From NCBI GenBank assembly GCA_023249635.1, contig JAHFCH010000001.1:67718-127198 (forward strand): a DNA stretch of 59,481 nt, given 5' to 3'. Position numbers and translations under genes: made by a program. This stretch comes from Fibrobacterota bacterium (GTDB taxonomy: Bacteria > Fibrobacterota > Fibrobacteria > UBA11236). Shown piece by piece: positions 1 to 8,774 of the stretch (within the stretch, counting starts at the first letter, position 1; each line of letters opens with the position of its first letter). Below the pieces are notes generated by a model. The model worked only from the letters and a program-made list of their open reading frames with translations, searched no databases and had not been told where the DNA came from.

Positions 1-1
1 C

Positions 2-697
2 CCCTACTGGTCCACCGGCTTGCTTCAGAAGGTCATCGCCTTCAAGCCCAATATCGTGACGATAAAATTGGGCACCAACGATTCCCGTGCGGACTACTGG
101 CACGCGGATAAATTCACGACCGATTACAAGACCTTCCTGGACAGCCTGAACACCATCAATCCCAAACCGAAGATTTACATGTGCATGCCGGTACCCGCTT
201 GGCAGCGTAATGGGGTTTGGCCTTTCAACGGCATCAGCGATGATATCATCAAGGGCCAGACCATCCCTACCCTGACCCAGATTGCCAAGGACAAATCCAT
301 CGCGTCCATCGATCTGTATAACCCGATGAAGACCAAGGAGGCCCTGGTTCCCGATGGCGTGCATCCCAATGCCGAAGGCCTGGATACCCTGGCCCATATC
401 ATCTACCGTGTGTTGACCGCGCCGGTCGTGTCCTTGGTTTCCGCTTCGGCCCGCGCCTATCCCGAAGTCGAACGCCAAGGCGATGCGTTGCTGGTATCCC
501 TGCCCGGATCGAGCGAAGCCGTCGCCACCCTCTATGCCCTGGATGGCCGGGCCCTGGCCTCGGCGGCAGTCCATGCCGGCGTCCCGGCGCGGATTACCAC
601 CTCGGGGTATGCCCCGGGACGGTACTTCCTCGCCGTCGAGGCGAACCATCCGGAAGGCACCACGACCGCGCGGTCCGTGAAACCCATCTCCCTGTAG
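2..697 (+). CDS. SGNH/GDSL-family hydrolase, 5'-truncated, with C-terminal sorting-like domain
   Basis: The reading frame runs into the left edge, so the N-terminus with the GDS nucleophile block is outside the window; 231 residues are visible. The first part shows SGNH signatures: a GTNDS block (the GxND oxyanion Asn) about 20 residues in, and DGVHPN near residue 122, which carries the catalytic Asp/His pair. The family contains secreted esterases, often acting on acetylated polysaccharides. The last 90 or so residues (YALDGRAL, then GRYFLAVE) resemble the C-terminal beta domains that direct proteins to type IX-like secretion in the Bacteroidetes/Fibrobacterota group. The hydrolase call is firm, the substrate is unknown, and the sorting role is inferred. 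Confidence 0.8.
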   Translation, partial: PYWSTGLLQKVIAFKPNIVTIKLGTNDSRADYWHADKFTTDYKTFLDSLNTINPKPKIYMCMPVPAWQRNGVWPFNGISDDIIKGQTIPTLTQIAKDKSIASIDLYNPMKTKEALVPDGVHPNAEGLDTLAHIIYRVLTAPVVSLVSASARAYPEVERQGDALLVSLPGSSEAVATLYALDGRALASAAVHAGVPARITTSGYAPGRYFLAVEANHPEGTTTARSVKPISL

Positions 698-712
698 GCT
701 AATCCGGCCATT

Positions 713-777
713 GTTGTCTTGGGGACAACCCTTCTTGCCCCGGGTACGGCTTGCGAAGTCCCGCTCCGGTTTAGATT
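713..777 (+). promoter_or_regulatory. Palindrome GTTGTC-N5-GACAAC plus TAGATT -10 box
   Basis: A perfect 17-bp inverted repeat lies at 713-729 (centre 721), and TAGATT at 772-777 is the likely -10 box of the gene starting at 839. The -35 region is poor (TTGCGA with only 15 bp spacing). The palindrome centre falls about 51 bp before the -10 box, near -62, typical of a class I activator. The same palindrome and geometry recur at 8591-8654. A hairpin, GCGGGT/ACCCGC, follows in the leader near 787-803. Confidence 0.6.
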
Positions 778-838
778 TGCCTCGCGGGTCCAGGCGTACC
801 CGCGGCACCCCCACGCCGGCGGAAAAGGATCAAAACGG

Positions 839-3448
839 ATGACCTTACCCCGACTGCCCTGGGCCGGCATGGCCCTTATGCTGCTCCCGATTCCCCTTCT
901 GGCCCAGGACGCGCCCGCGCCGAGGGCCTGGTTCGAAGCGAAAGAGGATTCCGGAGCCGACTTCTATTCCATCCAGCGGGAATTCTACCGGCAGGAGGCC
1001 GCGCGCGAGACGGAGCCTGAAGCCGAAGGCAATGTGCTTGCCAAGGCCGCGGCGGCCGGTTTCGCCGGTGAAGAGGACGACGACGAATTCCAGTTCAAGC
1101 GCTGGGAAGCCTATATGGAACCCCGCGTCTATCCCAGCGGCGATGTCACCCTGCCCTCGCGCAAAGCCGAGGAAGCCGTGCGTATGTTGGGATTCAGCGG
1201 AAGCCAGCGACCCGCCTCAGCGGGGAATTGGCGGCCCATGGGCCCCACCGTGGTCCCGTCCTCGGGTGGCGGCGCCGGGCGGCTCAACTTCCTCCGTTTC
1301 GATCCGGTGGATGCCAACCGCATGTACGTGGGTTCGCCCGGCGGGGGACTATGGTCCAGCGCCGATGGCGGCCTTTCCTGGACCACGGGCACAGATGCGC
1401 TGGACGTGCTCGGAGTCTCGGACATGGTCATCGACCCAATGGATAACCGCATCCGCTATCTCGCCACCGGCGACGGCGACGGATCGGATACGCGAAGCAT
1501 CGGTGTGCTCAAGACGGTAGACGGCGGCGTGACCTGGAATCCCACCGGGCTGACGTGGCTGGTGAGCCTGGGCCGGCGCATCTCCAAGCTCATCATCAAT
1601 CCCGATGATCCCCGCATCGTTTTGGCCGCCGCTTCGAACGGCGTTTATCGCACCGCCGACGCCGGCGCCACCTGGGCCCAGGTTTCCAACCAGGCGGCGC
1701 GCGACCTGGAATTCAAACCCGATGATCCCCAAATCGTCTATGCGGCAGGCACGCGTTTCTACAAGTCCACCAATGGGGGACTAACCTTCGCGGTCGCTTC
1801 CAATCTACCTACCACTTCACGCTTCGCCTTGGCGGTGACCGCCGCCGATCCCATGGCGGTCTTCGCCCTCGGATCCAACTCGCGGGACTTCCAGGGATTC
1901 TACCGGTCCGCGGACGCGGGCAATTCCTTTTCGACCCGCGCCACCACGCCCAATATCCTCGGTTATTCCAACAACGGCAGCGACGCGGGCGGAGGCCAGG
2001 CCTTCTATGATCTGGGCCTGGCGGTCTCCCCCAATGATGCCAACCTGGTTTACGTCGGCGGCATCAACGTGTGGAAATCGACCAATGGCGGGAGCAATTG
2101 GACGGTGGCATCGGGCAACAGCGGCGTGCATACCGACGTGCATGCGGTGGAATTCCTGCCCGGGAGCGGAAGCTCCGTCTTCGCGGCCTCCGATGGCGGC
2201 CTGTTCAAGACCTCCAACGGCGGTACCTCGTGGACCAGCCTCGGGAACACCCTGTCCATCGCCGAGATGTATCGCCTCGGGGTTTCCCCGCTCGATCCCG
2301 GCAAGGTGATGAGCGGATGGCAGGACAACGGAACCAATTTGCTGAGCAACGGTACCTGGAAACATATCTACGGCGGCGATGGTTTCGAATGCTTCTTCGA
2401 CTGGCAGGATAGCAACTACCTGTACGTGGAAACCCAGAACGGCGGACTGGCGCGCACTTCCAACGGCGGCAAGAACTGGAGCGGCATCACCCCTCCGGGC
2501 CAGACCGGTCCCTGGAATACATCCTGGGGGCAGGATCCGAAGAATGCCCAGGTGCTTTACTACGGTTCGACCAATATCTGGAAGTCCACCGATCGCGGGA
2601 GCAATTGGACGCAATCGGGAACCTTGCCCGGATCGGGCAGCGTGCGCAATATCGTCATTGACCCGACCAATACCCGGAACCTATATGCGGTAAAGGGAAC
2701 CACCTTGGCCCGCAGCGCCGACGGTGGCGCCACTTGGGCCTCCATCAGCACCGGGCTGCCCACGTCGCAGGCAAGCATCAATCATGTTACCATCGATCCC
2801 GCCAACTCAAACAATTTGTGGGTTGCCCTTTCCGGATACTCGGCAGGGAACAAGGTTTTCAAATCGGTGAATGCCGGCGCCGCTTGGACTGCGTATTCCG
2901 AAGGCTTGCCAAACCTGCCAGCCAACGCCATCCTGGCGCAGAAGAGCTCCAACGGGGGCGTTTACGTCGCGATGGACGTGGGGGTATTCTACCGCGATGG
3001 GAGCATGACCGCTTGGACGCCGTTCTTCGCCAACCTGCCCAACGTTAGCGTACGCGAGCTTGAGATCTATTACGGCAAGACGCCGGACGAGAGCCGCCTG
3101 CGCGCGGCCACCTTCGGGCGCGGCCTTTGGGAAAGCGCCCTCTATGGCGCGACCCCGGTCGCCATTGCCGCGGCCGCGTCCGGCGACGCGGGGGCCGGCG
3201 GTTTGACCGTCCGCATGGGAGCGGGCGGCGGCGACATCTCCTTCGCTTTCACCGCGGGGAAACCTGGACGTTACTATGCCAACCTCTGCGACGTAGGCGG
3301 CAAGCGCCTGAGCCGGTCCGACTTGGGGGTCGTGGCAGGTTCCTACCGCGGGCGCATGCGCCTGCCTCCCGCCGATGGGGCGGGATTGCGGGTCCTGATC
3401 CTGGAAGGATCGCATGGCCACGTGGCCGGGCGGGTCTGGTTGCATTGA
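839..3448 (+). CDS. Secreted BNR/sialidase-repeat beta-propeller protein
   Basis: The protein has 869 residues. I start it at ATG 839, which gives a signal peptide ending LLAQD; the frame is open further upstream, but only through the promoter. After an acidic spacer (about residues 20-110) come many Asp-box-like repeats of the S-x-D/N-x-G-x-x-W type (SADGGLSW, TADAGATW, STNGGSNW, TSNGGTSW, SADGGATW). They build a VPS10/GH74-like seven-bladed propeller or a double propeller. The final 80 residues (RYYANLCDVGGKRL onward) look like a degenerate C-terminal sorting domain. Such proteins are extracellular; some are xyloglucanases, but I see no clear catalytic Asp pair, so it could be a binding protein. 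Confidence 0.8.
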   Translation: MTLPRLPWAGMALMLLPIPLLAQDAPAPRAWFEAKEDSGADFYSIQREFYRQEAARETEPEAEGNVLAKAAAAGFAGEEDDDEFQFKRWEAYMEPRVYPSGDVTLPSRKAEEAVRMLGFSGSQRPASAGNWRPMGPTVVPSSGGGAGRLNFLRFDPVDANRMYVGSPGGGLWSSADGGLSWTTGTDALDVLGVSDMVIDPMDNRIRYLATGDGDGSDTRSIGVLKTVDGGVTWNPTGLTWLVSLGRRISKLIINPDDPRIVLAAASNGVYRTADAGATWAQVSNQAARDLEFKPDDPQIVYAAGTRFYKSTNGGLTFAVASNLPTTSRFALAVTAADPMAVFALGSNSRDFQGFYRSADAGNSFSTRATTPNILGYSNNGSDAGGGQAFYDLGLAVSPNDANLVYVGGINVWKSTNGGSNWTVASGNSGVHTDVHAVEFLPGSGSSVFAASDGGLFKTSNGGTSWTSLGNTLSIAEMYRLGVSPLDPGKVMSGWQDNGTNLLSNGTWKHIYGGDGFECFFDWQDSNYLYVETQNGGLARTSNGGKNWSGITPPGQTGPWNTSWGQDPKNAQVLYYGSTNIWKSTDRGSNWTQSGTLPGSGSVRNIVIDPTNTRNLYAVKGTTLARSADGGATWASISTGLPTSQASINHVTIDPANSNNLWVALSGYSAGNKVFKSVNAGAAWTAYSEGLPNLPANAILAQKSSNGGVYVAMDVGVFYRDGSMTAWTPFFANLPNVSVRELEIYYGKTPDESRLRAATFGRGLWESALYGATPVAIAAAASGDAGAGGLTVRMGAGGGDISFAFTAGKPGRYYANLCDVGGKRLSRSDLGVVAGSYRGRMRLPPADGAGLRVLILEGSHGHVAGRVWLH

Positions 3449-3467
3449 ATTATAGGTGGGGGATTTG

Positions 3468-5987
3468 ATGTCGCTATTTTCGCGCTGGTTTTCGCGTTCG
3501 TATTGCGCCGGATTGGCGGGGCTGAGCCTCGCCGCCATCGCCGAAGGCCAAGTATCCCTGGCCACCCTGACGGGCACCGCCCATCTCCAAGGCTGCGCCG
3601 AAGGCGTCCAGTCTTCCACAGTGCGCATCGTATTGAAAGAACTTTCTTCCCTGCGGGATCTGCAGGAAGCCAGACCCGATTCCTCGGGACATTTCCGCTT
3701 GCTCGCGGTCCCCTTCGCGACCTATAGCGTGGAAGCGCGCGACGGGGATCGGGTGCTCGCCGACGGAAGAATCGTGGTGGACGGAACCCGACCCGCTCCG
3801 GTCGAACTCGCCTGCGCCCTGGAACTGCCGGAGAAATCGGTACGCGCGGCCGCCCCCGGCCCCCTGGCCGCGGCCGGACATACCTTCTACACTGCCGAGG
3901 CCATCCGGGCCTTGCCTGTCGCCTCCCGCGAGAAAGCCTCGGAAGCCGTACTGCTGCAAAGCGCGGACGTGGTTCCCGACGAAGACGGTCGCTTGCACGC
4001 CCGTGGCGAAGATGCCCAGGTGCGTTACGTGGTGGACGGCATTCCGTTGTCGGGAGATCCCACCCGGGCCTATGCCAGCCTGTTCTCGGCGGACATCGCG
4101 AAATCCATCGACGTGCGCACCGGCGGCATGCCGGCACAGTACGCCGCCGGCTCGGCCGTAGTCGCCGTTACCACCTTCGACGGTCTGGATCGGCCCTTCT
4201 CCGCGCGGGCTTCCGGCGGCACCGCCGGTTTCGGCATGCGCGAGGCCCAGGTCATGGGCAGTGGCCGCGTGGGACCGGGAACCGGCCTGTTCCTGAGCGC
4301 CTCGCGCAGCGGCAGCGAACGCTATCTCGATCCCGTTTCGGGATTCGACCCGCGCCACGATAACGGCGACGGCGGCCATGTATTCGGGAAGCTGAGCTTC
4401 ATCCCCGGGGACGATCTCCAGATCCAGGCCGTGGGCGCCTACGATGCGACGGGATACCAGGTACCCAACATTTTCTCGCGGACTCCGCCGCAAGATCAGG
4501 GACAACGCCTCAACGGGTGGCTCGGCGCCTTGAGGATGCAGACTTCGCTCGGGAGCGATGCGACCCTGGCCGCTTCGGTATATACCCGGGCCCTTTCCGC
4601 CAAGCTCACCAGCGGCGGGCTCGATGGCTTGTCCGATACGGCGGATTCCCTGCAGGCCTTGCGCGAGAACGAGCGCTTTTTCGTGGCTGCGCATCGCCAG
4701 GACGGATACCATGGCGGCCAGACGGAGTTGGAATGGCGTCCCGGCGGCGCGGAAGGTAAGCATCGCTTACGCCTGGGCCTGGCAGGCGAAATCAATCCCA
4801 TCGAGGAAAGCCTCGCTTTCGCGGTCACGGACTCCACCCTGGCGGCAGGCGAATCCGATACGCGGTTCGTGCCCTACGACATCACCCATGGGGGCCATGC
4901 CCTGCGCGCCTCGGAAACCCGCACAGGCTGGGCGGCTTCGGCCTACCTGCAAGATGCCTTCGCGATGGGCAAATGGTCCTTCCTCCCCGGGCTACGGTAC
5001 GACGCCTTCACCTTGTTCGAAACCGAGCACGCGATTTCGCCGCGGCTGGCGGCGGCCTATTCCTGGAACCCGGATCTGGATCTGCGCGGCTCCCTGGATT
5101 TCATGAACGCGCGCGCGCCCCTGGAAAACATCCTGCTTTCCTCGTCGCAGGAATTGCGCCCGCTGGCGGGCGCGGATCAGGGTAACACCCCGGCTACGGT
5201 AGGGATGGAAAAGGCCATCGTGCTGGATCTCGGCGCCGTCTGGCGCAAGGGCAGCCTGCTGACCGTCGATGCCGACGCCTACGGCAAATACATCCGCGAT
5301 TTCCTGGTAAAGTCCGAGCTGGGGGCCACCGGACTCATCTTCCCCGTGAACCTCAAGGAAGGCATGGTGGCGGGCGGAAGGGTGACAGTGCGCCTCAACG
5401 AATGGCGCAACCTCTCGGCATCGCTCTCCTTAGGCGGCTGCGCATCCTTGGGCCTGAAACCGGACGATGGATCTTCACCCGTGGCCGGTGGTCTGCTGGT
5501 GGGAGAGGAAGGCCATAATTACCAGCATCCCTTCGCGGGGGAGGACATCTTCCCCACCGAGCATAATCAGGTTGCGACGGCCGTGATGAACCTGCGCTAC
5601 CGCCTGCCCGCCGGCTTCGCCACCAGCCTGGGCGGACGCTTCGATTCCGGCCTGCCCTTCGATCTCACCGGCCCCGACGGTTCGGCGCTCAACGAATCCC
5701 AGTCCCGGAACGAATTGCGGCGGCGCGGTTACTCGGACGACGTACTCGATCTGCTTTCACTAGAGCCCGAAGAACCCGGCTCCCCGGACCGCGCGGTGGC
5801 GCCCCATGCCATCTTCGACTTGGGCGTGGAATGGCGCCGCAGCCTGGGAGCAACCACCTTGGAAGCCCGCTTTGCCGTGCTGAATGCGCTGGATACCCCG
5901 TACCTGTATAAGTTCGAGTCCGCCTTCGGCAGCACCCACTTCGGCCAGATGCGCACCTTCGGTTTCTGGTTGGCCGTAGAGTATTGA
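3468..5987 (+). CDS. TonB-dependent outer-membrane receptor with N-terminal carboxypeptidase-like domain
   Basis: The protein has 839 residues. ATG 3468 is preceded by a GGTGGGGG Shine-Dalgarno-like run, preferred over an in-frame GTG at 3456. A signal peptide is followed by a carboxypeptidase-regulatory-like beta domain (about residues 30-115). The plug domain follows (about 130-240), with QVRYVVDGIPL and an IDVRTGGMPAQY stretch typical of TonB plugs. A beta-barrel of about 590 residues ends in the aromatic C-terminal strand FWLAVEY. It imports large ligands (oligosaccharide, siderophore or cobalamin) using TonB energy. No SusD partner lies beside it, so a SusC-type pair is not supported. 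Neighbouring genes suggest polymer use but do not fix the ligand. Confidence 0.85.
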   Translation: MSLFSRWFSRSYCAGLAGLSLAAIAEGQVSLATLTGTAHLQGCAEGVQSSTVRIVLKELSSLRDLQEARPDSSGHFRLLAVPFATYSVEARDGDRVLADGRIVVDGTRPAPVELACALELPEKSVRAAAPGPLAAAGHTFYTAEAIRALPVASREKASEAVLLQSADVVPDEDGRLHARGEDAQVRYVVDGIPLSGDPTRAYASLFSADIAKSIDVRTGGMPAQYAAGSAVVAVTTFDGLDRPFSARASGGTAGFGMREAQVMGSGRVGPGTGLFLSASRSGSERYLDPVSGFDPRHDNGDGGHVFGKLSFIPGDDLQIQAVGAYDATGYQVPNIFSRTPPQDQGQRLNGWLGALRMQTSLGSDATLAASVYTRALSAKLTSGGLDGLSDTADSLQALRENERFFVAAHRQDGYHGGQTELEWRPGGAEGKHRLRLGLAGEINPIEESLAFAVTDSTLAAGESDTRFVPYDITHGGHALRASETRTGWAASAYLQDAFAMGKWSFLPGLRYDAFTLFETEHAISPRLAAAYSWNPDLDLRGSLDFMNARAPLENILLSSSQELRPLAGADQGNTPATVGMEKAIVLDLGAVWRKGSLLTVDADAYGKYIRDFLVKSELGATGLIFPVNLKEGMVAGGRVTVRLNEWRNLSASLSLGGCASLGLKPDDGSSPVAGGLLVGEEGHNYQHPFAGEDIFPTEHNQVATAVMNLRYRLPAGFATSLGGRFDSGLPFDLTGPDGSALNESQSRNELRRRGYSDDVLDLLSLEPEEPGSPDRAVAPHAIFDLGVEWRRSLGATTLEARFAVLNALDTPYLYKFESAFGSTHFGQMRTFGFWLAVEY

Positions 5988-6163
5988 CCGGGCCCCGCGC
6001 GACCCTGCGTTTGCAAGGATTTCCCCATATTATCCCCTGGGTTGTTTGCGACTTTGGGGGATTTTACGCCATTCCCTACGCCCCCATCCGGAATCCGGAC
6101 CCTGCCGGGTCGTAGAATAGGATAGGGTCGTCGCGGCCGCAAAGCGACGAAAGGGGTTTTCAC

Positions 6164-6877
6164 ATGGGTCTCAAGGCAGCCATCTGCGCACTGGCCATAC
6201 CGGCGCTCATCACAGCGCAAACCGAAGTCTACAAGCCATACAAGAACCTGAGCCTATGGACGGCGGATACGCTCTATGTGGGCGCCAGCTTTATCTACAA
6301 AGGCGGCGTAGGCGGTGGAGGCGGTGGAGGCGGCGGAAAATGGGGATTCAAATTCGGCGCGCTGCAGCCCATCGACGTGACCTTGATAGGCAACGAAGCC
6401 GGATGGCAAGGCCATCTCTTCTCGAACATCCAGGACGACAAAGGCAAATTCCACCGGGTCAGCTTGTTCAGCAATTGGGATCCTCCCGGAACCTCATTGG
6501 ACTTGCGCAAACTCGTCGCCTTCACCATCCCCGCCGGCGCTGAAATCACTTTCGAATACGTGGTCGGACCCGGCATGTGCTGGGGCTGTCCACCCATCTT
6601 CGCCAATGACGCGATGCCGAAATTCTCCGGCCCCAACCGGGGCTACGATATGTTCCGCAGCCAAGCCACCAGCGACGATCTTCCCAACCCGAATTTCCGC
6701 TTCGGCAACCGTTGGTCCGTAGTGGGTCGCAATCCCGCCGGTGATTTGGAGTTCGGTTTCGAGGACTGCACCCAGGACTGGTCGGACATGGATTTCGACG
6801 ACGTGGTGTTTTCCGTATCCAATCTCGAAATCGGCGTATTCAATCGCCGCATGGTGAAACGGGATCTGGTACGATGA
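6164..6877 (+). CDS. Secreted DUF4114-like protein with Gly-rich linker
   Basis: The protein has 237 residues, with a signal peptide ending ALITAQ. A run of ten or so glycines (about residues 46-58) interrupts the N-terminal part. Near the C-terminus, LEFGFEDC followed by DWSDMDFDDVVFSV is the hallmark of DUF4114 domains (consensus FED, then D-x-D-F-N-D-V-V-F), found in extracellular adhesin and matrix proteins. CWGC in the middle could form a disulfide. It overlaps the following pilin-like gene by ATGA, so it is co-translated with three minor-pilin-like proteins and is probably exported or displayed with them. A TAGAAT -10-like box lies at about 6113-6118. The exact function is unknown. Confidence 0.65.
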   Translation: MGLKAAICALAIPALITAQTEVYKPYKNLSLWTADTLYVGASFIYKGGVGGGGGGGGGKWGFKFGALQPIDVTLIGNEAGWQGHLFSNIQDDKGKFHRVSLFSNWDPPGTSLDLRKLVAFTIPAGAEITFEYVVGPGMCWGCPPIFANDAMPKFSGPNRGYDMFRSQATSDDLPNPNFRFGNRWSVVGRNPAGDLEFGFEDCTQDWSDMDFDDVVFSVSNLEIGVFNRRMVKRDLVR

Positions 6878-7287
6878 ACTTCTTGCGTATGGCCATGCAT
6901 GGCGAGGGAGGCTTCGCCTTCCTGGATATCCTCATGGGCGTGCTGCTCCTGGGTATCAGCTTTGTGGGCCTGACCGCATACTCGGGTAGCCAGCGCAGGG
7001 CGCTCTATAAAGCCAGCAATACCACCGAGGCTTCCACCGTGGCCGTGACCCAGATGGAGAAGACCAAGATTCCCCTCACCGATTCGGCGGCCTTCGTGGC
7101 CAAATGGAACAAGCTCGCGGTCGCCAATTCCACGGTTTCGAGCATTTCCGGGGTCAAGTACAAGTATACGGCCGTGACTACGCTTTCGCGGGTGGCAGGT
7201 TCCACCAACATGATCAAGATCCAGGTGGGACTGACCTGGACCGGCGGCCACTCCTACAAAATCGGCATGGTGGTGGTGCAGCCATGA
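6874..7287 (+). CDS. Type IV minor-pilin-like protein (PilV/GspI-like)
   Basis: The protein has 137 residues. A short leader ends GEGG and is followed by FAFLDILMGVLLLGISFVGL, the hydrophobic helix of a type IV prepilin. Position +5 of the mature protein is Asp instead of the nearly invariant Glu, which is conservative but unusual. The rest resembles PilV/GspI minor pseudopilins. It overlaps its neighbours by 4 bases on both sides (ATGA), in one operon with a DUF4114-like protein and PilW/PilX-like proteins. It likely sits at the tip of a pilus or pseudopilus and needs PilD-type peptidase and an assembly ATPase encoded elsewhere. Confidence 0.75.
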   Translation: MNFLRMAMHGEGGFAFLDILMGVLLLGISFVGLTAYSGSQRRALYKASNTTEASTVAVTQMEKTKIPLTDSAAFVAKWNKLAVANSTVSSISGVKYKYTAVTTLSRVAGSTNMIKIQVGLTWTGGHSYKIGMVVVQP

Positions 7288-7883
7288 AGCGTTCCATTGC
7301 GGCGAAGCCACGGAACGGGCAAGCCGGCATCAGTATCATCGAGTTGGCCATCTCCATCGGCTTAGGCGGCATGCTGGTGGCTTCAGCCACCTACCTCTTC
7401 GTAGGCCAGGTGCGAGGCTACAAGGACATCGGCTCGCAGGCGCGCCTGCAGACCATGACCAAAGCGGCGGTACAGACGATGAACACCGAGATCGCCAATA
7501 CCGGCGCCTGCCTGGCGAACAAACGGTACAAGTTCACCATGGCCGCCAACCAGGTGCAGTTCGCCTACGTGGATCTCAAGGCCCGGCATTGCGCGGCCAC
7601 GGATACCGTCACCGTCCTGTACTACGTCAAGTCGGGGGGAAGCCTCACGGATACCTTGATGGAGAAGATCACCTGCAATAGCAATCCTCCAAGGTATCAG
7701 GGCATGATCAGGGGAGTCGGTAAGGTCACCATGGCGGTTACCTATTACGATCTCAACGGAGCCGTGACCGCGGCTCCGGCCAAAGTCAAAGCCCTCCAAT
7801 TCAGCCTGGACGTGACGTCCGGGGCCAAGAGTCTGTACGCAAAGAGCCGCAAGCCTACGGTGCGGGTGGAGTTGCTGAACTGA
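7284..7883 (+). CDS. Type IV minor-pilin-like protein (PilW-like)
   Basis: The protein has 199 residues, starting at ATG 7284 inside the ATGA overlap with the previous gene. The leader ends NGQAG, cleaved before ISIIELAISIG, with the canonical Glu at +5 and a long hydrophobic helix. The mature part has about 170 residues with four Cys (around TGACL, ARHCA and ITCN), as in PilW-type minor pilins stabilised by disulfides. Its place between the PilV-like and PilX-like genes matches the order of minor pilin operons. It likely primes pilus assembly or forms the tip complex. No adhesin domain is visible. Confidence 0.75.
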   Translation: MKRSIAAKPRNGQAGISIIELAISIGLGGMLVASATYLFVGQVRGYKDIGSQARLQTMTKAAVQTMNTEIANTGACLANKRYKFTMAANQVQFAYVDLKARHCAATDTVTVLYYVKSGGSLTDTLMEKITCNSNPPRYQGMIRGVGKVTMAVTYYDLNGAVTAAPAKVKALQFSLDVTSGAKSLYAKSRKPTVRVELLN

Positions 7884-8461
7884 TGCGCGCAAATGGAATG
7901 GAACTTTCCCGGAAAGCCGCGCGCGGGCAATCCGGCATGGCCATGGTCATCATCCTCGGCCTGCTCATCGTGCTTACCATCATGGGCTCGGTGGCCGTAT
8001 TCAGCGTCCGCGGAGAGGTGGGCCATACCGGCCGCGACTCCAACCACGCCCGCGCGCAACTGGTCGCCGAAAGCGCCCTGAACTGGGCCATCAGCGCCTT
8101 GCAGAAGGAAAAGCCCAACGTACTCGCCTATACCGCGGCTACCCACGCCAGCAACGGCAAGGATAAGCTGCCCGATAACCTGGCCAACGGAGCGTCCAAC
8201 AACCGCAAGCTGCACACCGATGACATGGTTCCCATCTATCCCGGGCACGTGCAGATCGATGAGGACGGGTGGATCTACCAGCAGACCTTGGACAATAAGG
8301 TGAGCCTCACGGGCGTTTCCGACGAAACCCTCGCATTCAAGATCTGGTTCCCCAACGACACCACCATCCGCTTGAGCGGTAGAGGCACGGTTTCCGGCGT
8401 ATCCGCGGAAGTGGAAATGACGGGAAACCTTCTCTTCGATGCTTCGCCCGTACTCAAATGA
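7883..8461 (+). CDS. PilX-like minor pilin/pseudopilin
   Basis: The protein has 192 residues. Its start overlaps the stop of the PilW-like gene by one base (TGATG). The N-terminus has RGQSG followed by MAMVIILGLLIVLTIMGS, the PilX_N pattern, which naturally lacks Glu at +5 (here Ile). The mature domain continues with ARAQLVAESALNWAISAL, the conserved helical continuation of PilX/GspK-type proteins. It completes the four-gene operon 6164-8461. A role in pilus tip assembly or as an adhesive minor pilin is inferred from the family. Confidence 0.72.
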   Translation: MRANGMELSRKAARGQSGMAMVIILGLLIVLTIMGSVAVFSVRGEVGHTGRDSNHARAQLVAESALNWAISALQKEKPNVLAYTAATHASNGKDKLPDNLANGASNNRKLHTDDMVPIYPGHVQIDEDGWIYQQTLDNKVSLTGVSDETLAFKIWFPNDTTIRLSGRGTVSGVSAEVEMTGNLLFDASPVLK

Positions 8462-8590
8462 CTTTCCCAGAATTTTACCCCATCCCAAAAGACTGAAACA
8501 CGCCGGTTACCTGGCCCGCAGGCCGATTCCACGGGGCCCAAAAGGCGTTTCTGGGACCCTTGGTTCCGCGGTGTACCCGCACGTGCTCTC

Positions 8591-8654
8591 GTTGTCCGAG
8601 CGACAACCTTTTGTCCCCGAGGCCCCGGTGCGGGTAGTGGGGCGGCGGTAGATT
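8591..8654 (+). promoter_or_regulatory. Second copy of palindrome GTTGTC-N5-GACAAC plus TAGATT -10 box
   Basis: The palindrome is at 8591-8607 (centre 8599) and TAGATT at 8649-8654, 50 bp from centre to -10. Sequence just after the palindrome (CCTTTTGTCCCC) also resembles the copy near 729 (CCCTTCTTGCCCC). The downstream gene is the metallopeptidase at 8775. No usable -35 is visible, which fits activator dependence. Confidence 0.6.
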
Positions 8655-8774
8655 AGCACCGGCCGGAAGTCCGCCGGCCGCGTCCCACAGGTAACGCATG
8701 AGCTACCTGTCCGGACGTCAGCCGCGGTAAGGGAACGGAACTCCCCGCCGCGAGCAAGGCACACAGGGGGACTT
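8655..8774 (+). other. Structured 5' leader of the metallopeptidase gene
   Basis: The transcript leader of about 110 bases can fold into three consecutive perfect stems: GGCCGG/CCGGCC near 8661-8679, ACAGGTA/TACCTGT near 8687-8710, and CGCGG/CCGCG near 8724-8753. The Shine-Dalgarno run CAGGGGGA follows just before ATG 8775. No known riboswitch class matches. The rest of the 313-base gap (8462-8590) contains no gene that I can support. Confidence 0.4.

Noticed and set aside
3474-4763. Open frame of 429 codons on the minus strand opposite the TonB receptor
   Set aside because: Shadow of the receptor gene; no start signals and no recognisable protein features.
6305-6340. Gly-codon repeat in the DUF4114 gene as a phase-variable tract
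   Set aside because: The repeat unit is a multiple of three bases, so length changes would alter the Gly linker but not the frame.
8655-8774. Possible tRNA, SRP RNA or c-di-GMP riboswitch in the structured leader
   Set aside because: No cloverleaf with anticodon, no GGAAGGAAGCAGCC-type SRP loop, and no GEMM core sequences. I keep it only as an unclassified structured leader.
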